Assembly (NCBI GenBank): GCA_039621445.1
Contig: CP154957.1
Location: 29,026,798 to 29,090,797 of the forward strand
Direction of reading: 5' to 3'
From: Euglena gracilis
Lineage: Eukaryota > Euglenida > Euglenophyceae > Euglenales
DNA length: 64,000 bases
Shown: in pieces, positions 60,038 to 64,000 of the stretch
Layout of the letters: every line of letters begins with the position of its first letter
How positions within the stretch are numbered: the first letter of the stretch is position 1
The notes under the pieces: model-generated
Seen by the model: only the letters and a program-made list of their open reading frames with translations
What the model was told of the DNA's origin: nothing
Databases searched by the model: none
Program-made: the position numbers and the translations under genes

Positions 60038-60955
60038 GGGGGGGGCTTAAATTTTAGAAAAAAGGAGGGGCGGGTAATGCGGTTGATTGGAGGTCGGACC
60101 GACCTGGTCGGCCCAACCTCCAATGGTCGATAAGCCATAGCCAATGGTCTTGCCAACCATGGTCGGCCCGACCTCGGGGATCGCCGTTACCAATCATCAG
60201 CACGGAGCCCAAGGGGATTTGCTTATTGGAGGGCAAGGGGCAGCAGCTCCCTCCCGCTAGACGTTCTTTACGGTGTTTACCCATGGCCATCCTTGCCTTG
60301 CACAGGCGCCTTCGACAGAACAGCCCCAATAAGAGGTTATCACCCAAAATTTTTTTGCAAGTTGACCCCCGAATGGGGGTTTCGAGTCATTTTCTTGCAT
60401 ATTGGAATTAATCTTTTTGGGAGGGGGCTTAAAAACTGTTTTCGAGGGGGGGGTTGATTTATTATTGATTGATTATTATTACTAGTTGGCCCGACCACCA
60501 ATGGTTGGTAGGCCATAACCAACAATCGCCAGCGACTAGTTGCTAGCGACTAGTCATTTGCGACCACCAAAAAACAATTCACCAATTTCCCGCAATGAGC
60601 CATAAAACCTAACCCTAGCCCAATGAAAATCCTTCTCTTATCCAATGATTTGCATCATGGATGTGGCCTCGGCCTCCACCCAGCACGGTTTTCGACTTTT
60701 TTCAACAATGGGACGTTTTTTTTTTTGACAGTTTTAAGGTCATTCCAATGTCTTTGCATACATTTTCAGCCAAATTAAGAGAATCGAATTGGGGGGGGGG
60801 GGCTTAAATTTCAAAAGGGGGGTGATGCGGTTGATTGGAGGTCGGGCCGACCTGGTCAGCCCGACCTCCAGTGGTCAACAGCAGCCAGGTCAGGCCAACC
60901 ATTGTCGGCCCGACCCCCGGGATAGTTATAGCCAATCATCCGCCCGGGGTCTGTT
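60038..60955 (+). repeat. GGTCGGCCCGACC family, three copies
   Basis: Copies at 60,038-60,210, 60,420-60,590 and 60,788-60,955, each starting with a G-run and CTTAAA, then GCGGTTGATTGGAGGTCGG (or a TGATTATTATTACTAGTTGG variant) and palindromes. The middle copy ends as a GGTCGCTAGCGACC-type cluster, linking the two palindrome families. Confidence 0.75.
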
Positions 60956-61659
60956 ACGGGGTCGCGACGTGGATTTTATCTTCGCGATTTTCGTTAATTT
61001 CCTTTTGGAAATCCCATCAAGATGGGGGGTGGCCTTTGGCGGCGGGACTTTTGCCCTTGGTCCCTGCAAATTTTGCCAAATGTAAATTATGGAAATGGCG
61101 CTCAACAGCGGACGCTCCCCTCAATGAACTGGATGAAATTGTCACCAAATACTCAGAAGGTGACAGCTGCATTCTTTTGGGCACTAGGGGCACCATTTGC
61201 TTTTCCCCCCCAGGCGCACCCCCTGACCCCCTTGGCCCAGGGGCTTTTTTTTTGGTCATTCTTCTGGTCGGGAAAGCGATTATTCGAGGAAAAAAATGTT
61301 GGGTGAAATCAATCCAAATTGTTTTCATGTCATATTTTAAAAAGACGTTTAAGATTTGTTTAAAATGATTGTGATTCAACTCAATAACCAGGTTTTGTGT
61401 ATAGCTGAGCTCTTGACGTGTGTGATGGTGCCATGCTGCAGCAGATGTCCCAGCCTGGCGGCCCGGTGGCCCAGCCCGGCCCGGCCCGGCGGCCCAGCCA
61501 GGGTCGAAAAGCGTTCATTTTCAGCTCAAAAACATTTTTTTCCATGTCGGGGAGGCCAAGCAACATAGTTTTGGGCAAAGAGATGAGAGCTCAGCGACCC
61601 CTCCTCTGACAGAAGCACGGGGCCGCTGCAACTACAGGGTCCAAATAGGGATTAATGGC

Positions 61660-62160
61660 AAAAAAAATTGTTTTTTGGTGGCAAACTTTTTGGAAACTCT
61701 GGCAAGGTTGATGGTTTGTAAAACAAAAAACATGTTTTTTTCCCAAAAAAAAACAACAAAATCGTCATCAAGGGCCCCGGGAAATTTTTTTGAATTGGTT
61801 TCTTTTTGGACAAAACTGCCGAATGTCCCTAGTTTTGGTGCCAAAATCCTAATTTGCATTTGGGAAAATCCTAATTTTATTCAATTTTTTCAAAAGAATG
61901 TTCAAAAATCTTAACTTGAGCATTTGCCCCAACAATGCCATCAACAGGATAAAAAACAACAGTTTCAAAAAATGGCATTTCCCCAGATTTGACCAAAAAG
62001 GTCGATCTCTGGGGAAAAAAGCATTTTTGAGGGTTCTTTTTTTTGAAAATTTAGTGTTTTTCTTCAAAGAAGGGCAATTTTTTTCCTTCACTTTCAAAAA
62101 AAATTTTGAGGCGATTTTTAAAAACAGATATTTCTTGTTTTTTTTCCTTCAAAAAATGTC
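61660..62160. repeat. A/T homopolymer repeat
   Basis: AAGGTTGATGG, runs of A and T, ATCGTCATCAAGGGCCCCGG and AATGGCATTTCCCC relate to 62,925-63,370 and, more loosely, to 50.9 kb. K/F-rich ORFs are artefacts. 60,960-61,660 shows no recognisable gene. Confidence 0.65.
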
Positions 62161-62255
62161 AATGGCAAAAGTGACGGGTACAGGGGGCACCGTATTTTGG
62201 GACACGGGGCAGAATTTGGAGGGGTCAGCTGTAATCTTTCACTGCAGGGTGAAAA

Positions 62256-62537
62256 ATGGCTGGAGGAGAGCGAAAGGAAGTGGAGGAGGAAGACGAGGAA
62301 GATGAGGAAGAGGAGGATGAAGAGGAGGAGGAAGAAGATGAGGAGGAGGAGGAGGAGGAACAAACAGCAAAGGTGGTTGCGCAATCCATCCGAGTCAGGG
62401 ATTTTCTCAGTGAAGCCTCTGTTACCCCTTCGCCCCGTCATTTACCCCTCCAGTCGACTCCCTTCCCACAACGTGCACTCCCTGGCCAAAAGGAAATTTT
62501 GAGGAACCAAACAAGGCTGCACAGAGTAGAGGGCTAA
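62256..62537 (+). CDS. possible acidic-repeat protein fragment
   Basis: ATG at 62,256, then a run of Glu/Asp from GAG/GAA/GAT triplets (~35 residues) and 50 mixed residues (TAKVVAQSIRVRDFLSEASV, TPSPRHLPLQSTPFPQRALP) to TAA. A purine-rich microsatellite explains the acidic run; the mixed tail may be coding. Low confidence. Confidence 0.25.
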   Translation: MAGGERKEVEEEDEEDEEEEDEEEEEEDEEEEEEEQTAKVVAQSIRVRDFLSEASVTPSPRHLPLQSTPFPQRALPGQKEILRNQTRLHRVEG

Positions 62538-62649
62538 GGTGGAGGTTTTCCAACCTCTTTCTATCTTCCTATGTCACCAGTTTGTCAAAAACCCTGAAAA
62601 TGGCTCAGTAAAACCATTTCTTTCTCACACAGAAAGGTAATTTGCATGA

Positions 62650-63380
62650 AAAGTTTCATACCATGCCCCTCCTAGAGCTATTCCCATCCCTGGGACCTTT
62701 TCTTGCCCAATGGGAACAGTTTGGAGAGGGAACAACCAGGGAGGATTACATCACCTCCAAGCTGCACCCATGCCCTTGCACCAAAGGGATTCTCTTTCAG
62801 CAAGGATTTTTTGTATGGAAAAAATATATGTTTCCACAATTTAGACAAAACAAAATAGTTTTCCCTCAAAAAGTGTTTGACCACCAAGCTGTTCCCATCC
62901 CCTCTTTGGGAAAAGCTCGGGGGAGGGAGTCAAGGTTGGCGGCTTGGTTTTTGAAAACGATAAAATTTTTACGAAAAAAACCAAAAGAACGTCATCGAGG
63001 GTCCCGAGGAATTTTTTTGACAAGGATTTTTTTTTGCTGGATATTTTTAATTTTGGTGCCAAAACTTTATCTTATTGTGGGAATGCTTATTCAACTTCAT
63101 TTTTTTAGAAAATTTTTTTCAAAAAATTTAACTTGAGAATTTGTCAAAAAAATGGCATCAACAGGATTGAAATAGACAACAATTTTAAAAAATTGCAATT
63201 TTTCCCGTTTTGACTCATGATGTTTTTTTGCCAATTTCCAAAAAATAACATTCTTTGGGGTTCTTTGAAAATGGATTTTTTTTTTAACAAAAAAGACGTC
63301 TTGGGCATTGTTTTGCTTTTGTTTAAAGTCCTTTTCAATTTTTTTGCTTCAAAAAGGCAAAACAACGTCAACCCTGGAGG
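62650..63380. repeat. A/T homopolymer repeat, second copy, with GAGCTATTCCCATCC word
   Basis: 62,660-62,750 (AGCTATTCCCATCCCTGGGA, GCCCAATGGGAACAGT) resembles 57,610-57,690. 62,925-63,375 repeats the 61.7-62.1 kb block and ends AACGTCAACCCTGG. Confidence 0.65.
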
Positions 63381-63767
63381 GAATAGCTCAGGGAGGAGAT
63401 GGCAAATTGTTGGTTGATCTATTCTTTTTGTCATGTGCGCTCGCCCCCCATCCCCACCCAAGGCAAGGCAAGACATGACAAAGGACATTTCACGACAAGA
63501 AGGCCTCCAGGCCTTGTCCCAGCCAGGGTCCGGTCAATAAAGGAATTCCTGATGCGGGGGGGGGGGGATATGCAAGTTGCACAATATGCATTTTTTGCAT
63601 AAGTTTGCTTTTTTAGCACTTTTTTTTTGAAAAGTCGCATTTTTGCATTTTTTGCCTTTGCAATTTTTTTTTTGGTACTTGCAGGCAAAATTGCGCCACC
63701 AAGTCAGGTGGAAGTTGCATACTACACGTTTTTGGACCAATTTCACATTAGCAGTAGCTGTAAACCC

Positions 63768-63870
63768 CCCCCAAATAATAAACCCCCCCCAAATAATAAA
63801 CCCCCCCAAATAATAAACCCCCCCCTGAGGACCGACTTCGGCCGCCCAAATAATAAACCCCCCCCTCTGG
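63768..63870. repeat. AAATAATAAACCCCCCC array
   Basis: Five units of CAAATAATAAACCCCCCC, related to CAAATAATACCCCCCC at 23.06-23.44 kb. Like the earlier copy it contains GACTTCGGCCGCC between units (23,090: GACTTCAGCCGCC). Confidence 0.85.
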
Positions 63871-64000
63871 CAGGTGTGAGGGCAAAGGAAAAAAGAGCCA
63901 AAAATTAGCAGAAATGTTGCAAAAAAAATCACAAAAATGGATCAAATTGGTGCAGAAAAAAAATGCCAAAAAGCACCCAGTTTTCAAAAAAAGCCCAAAA

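Noticed and set aside
62256-62400. A conserved acidic chaperone-type protein
   Set aside because: The Glu/Asp run is a GAG/GAA/GAT microsatellite; no other motif is visible.

Overview
The window looks like gene-poor, repeat-choked nuclear DNA of a eukaryote. The evidence is RT/endonuclease retrotransposons, tRNA-headed interspersed repeats, TTAGGG-like tracts, GT-AG intron signals, PHD fingers, microsatellites, and no bacterial operon structure. I cannot name the lineage. A protist or alga with a large repetitive genome is the most natural guess, but that is inference. I see no intact housekeeping gene. Nearly every real protein signal belongs to a mobile element, and most are broken by single-base frameshifts or in-frame stops. 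Because the DNA is full of long homopolymers, some of those breaks could be assembly errors.

Layout. 0-2.4 kb: degenerate repeats and an unassigned 300-codon reverse-strand ORF with one TGA. 2.6-7.5 kb: a long Pro/Gln-rich coding region of unknown family, broken in several places and studded with small hairpins with 3-nt loops. 7.5-11.2 kb: mostly non-coding. 11.25-12.2 kb: a retrotransposon 3' end whose endonuclease part is inverted. 12.28-13.49 kb: a terminal-inverted-repeat element encoding a PHD-finger protein. 13.5-14.6 kb: one element inserted inside another. 15.0-16.2 kb: a tRNA-headed repeat. 17.3-22.7 kb: two reverse-strand non-LTR retrotransposons with YLDD reverse transcriptase; one keeps a CCHC knuckle and a restriction-like endonuclease, the other is split by nested insertions.

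22.8-30.5 kb: arrays of a short word plus a run of G or C, and two 35-bp minisatellites that share a 5' flank. 30.6-33.5 kb: ~740-bp tandem repeats and low-complexity DNA. 34.2-34.7 kb: a different endonuclease remnant. 36.6-40.5 kb: a compound repeat with two CCGTG pentamer arrays, tRNA-Pro-like heads and a 38-nt module. 40.3-41.3 kb: a retroelement 5' fragment with a 2A-like motif. 43.7-45.3 kb: a tyrosine-recombinase-like gene ending in a PHD finger. 45.8-54 kb: a zone of perfect and near-perfect hairpins, palindrome clusters, telomere-like repeat and a third recombinase/PHD copy. 54-64 kb: microsatellites, further copies of the same families, and T/A-rich repeats.

Three themes tie the window together. 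(1) An RT-plus-endonuclease LINE family, all identifiable RT segments lying on the minus strand, which could supply the machinery for the A-tailed, target-site-duplicated insertion seen at 38.5 kb. (2) A family of PHD-finger proteins sharing one N-terminal domain in two copies, one copy bounded by inverted repeats and another locus joined to a tyrosine recombinase-like domain; this is the best candidate here for an undescribed transposon group. (3) Several MITE-like families whose ends are tandem arrays of a short word plus 6-10 G or C, many with an AATTAGGAATT-type core, nested inside each other and inside the retrotransposons.
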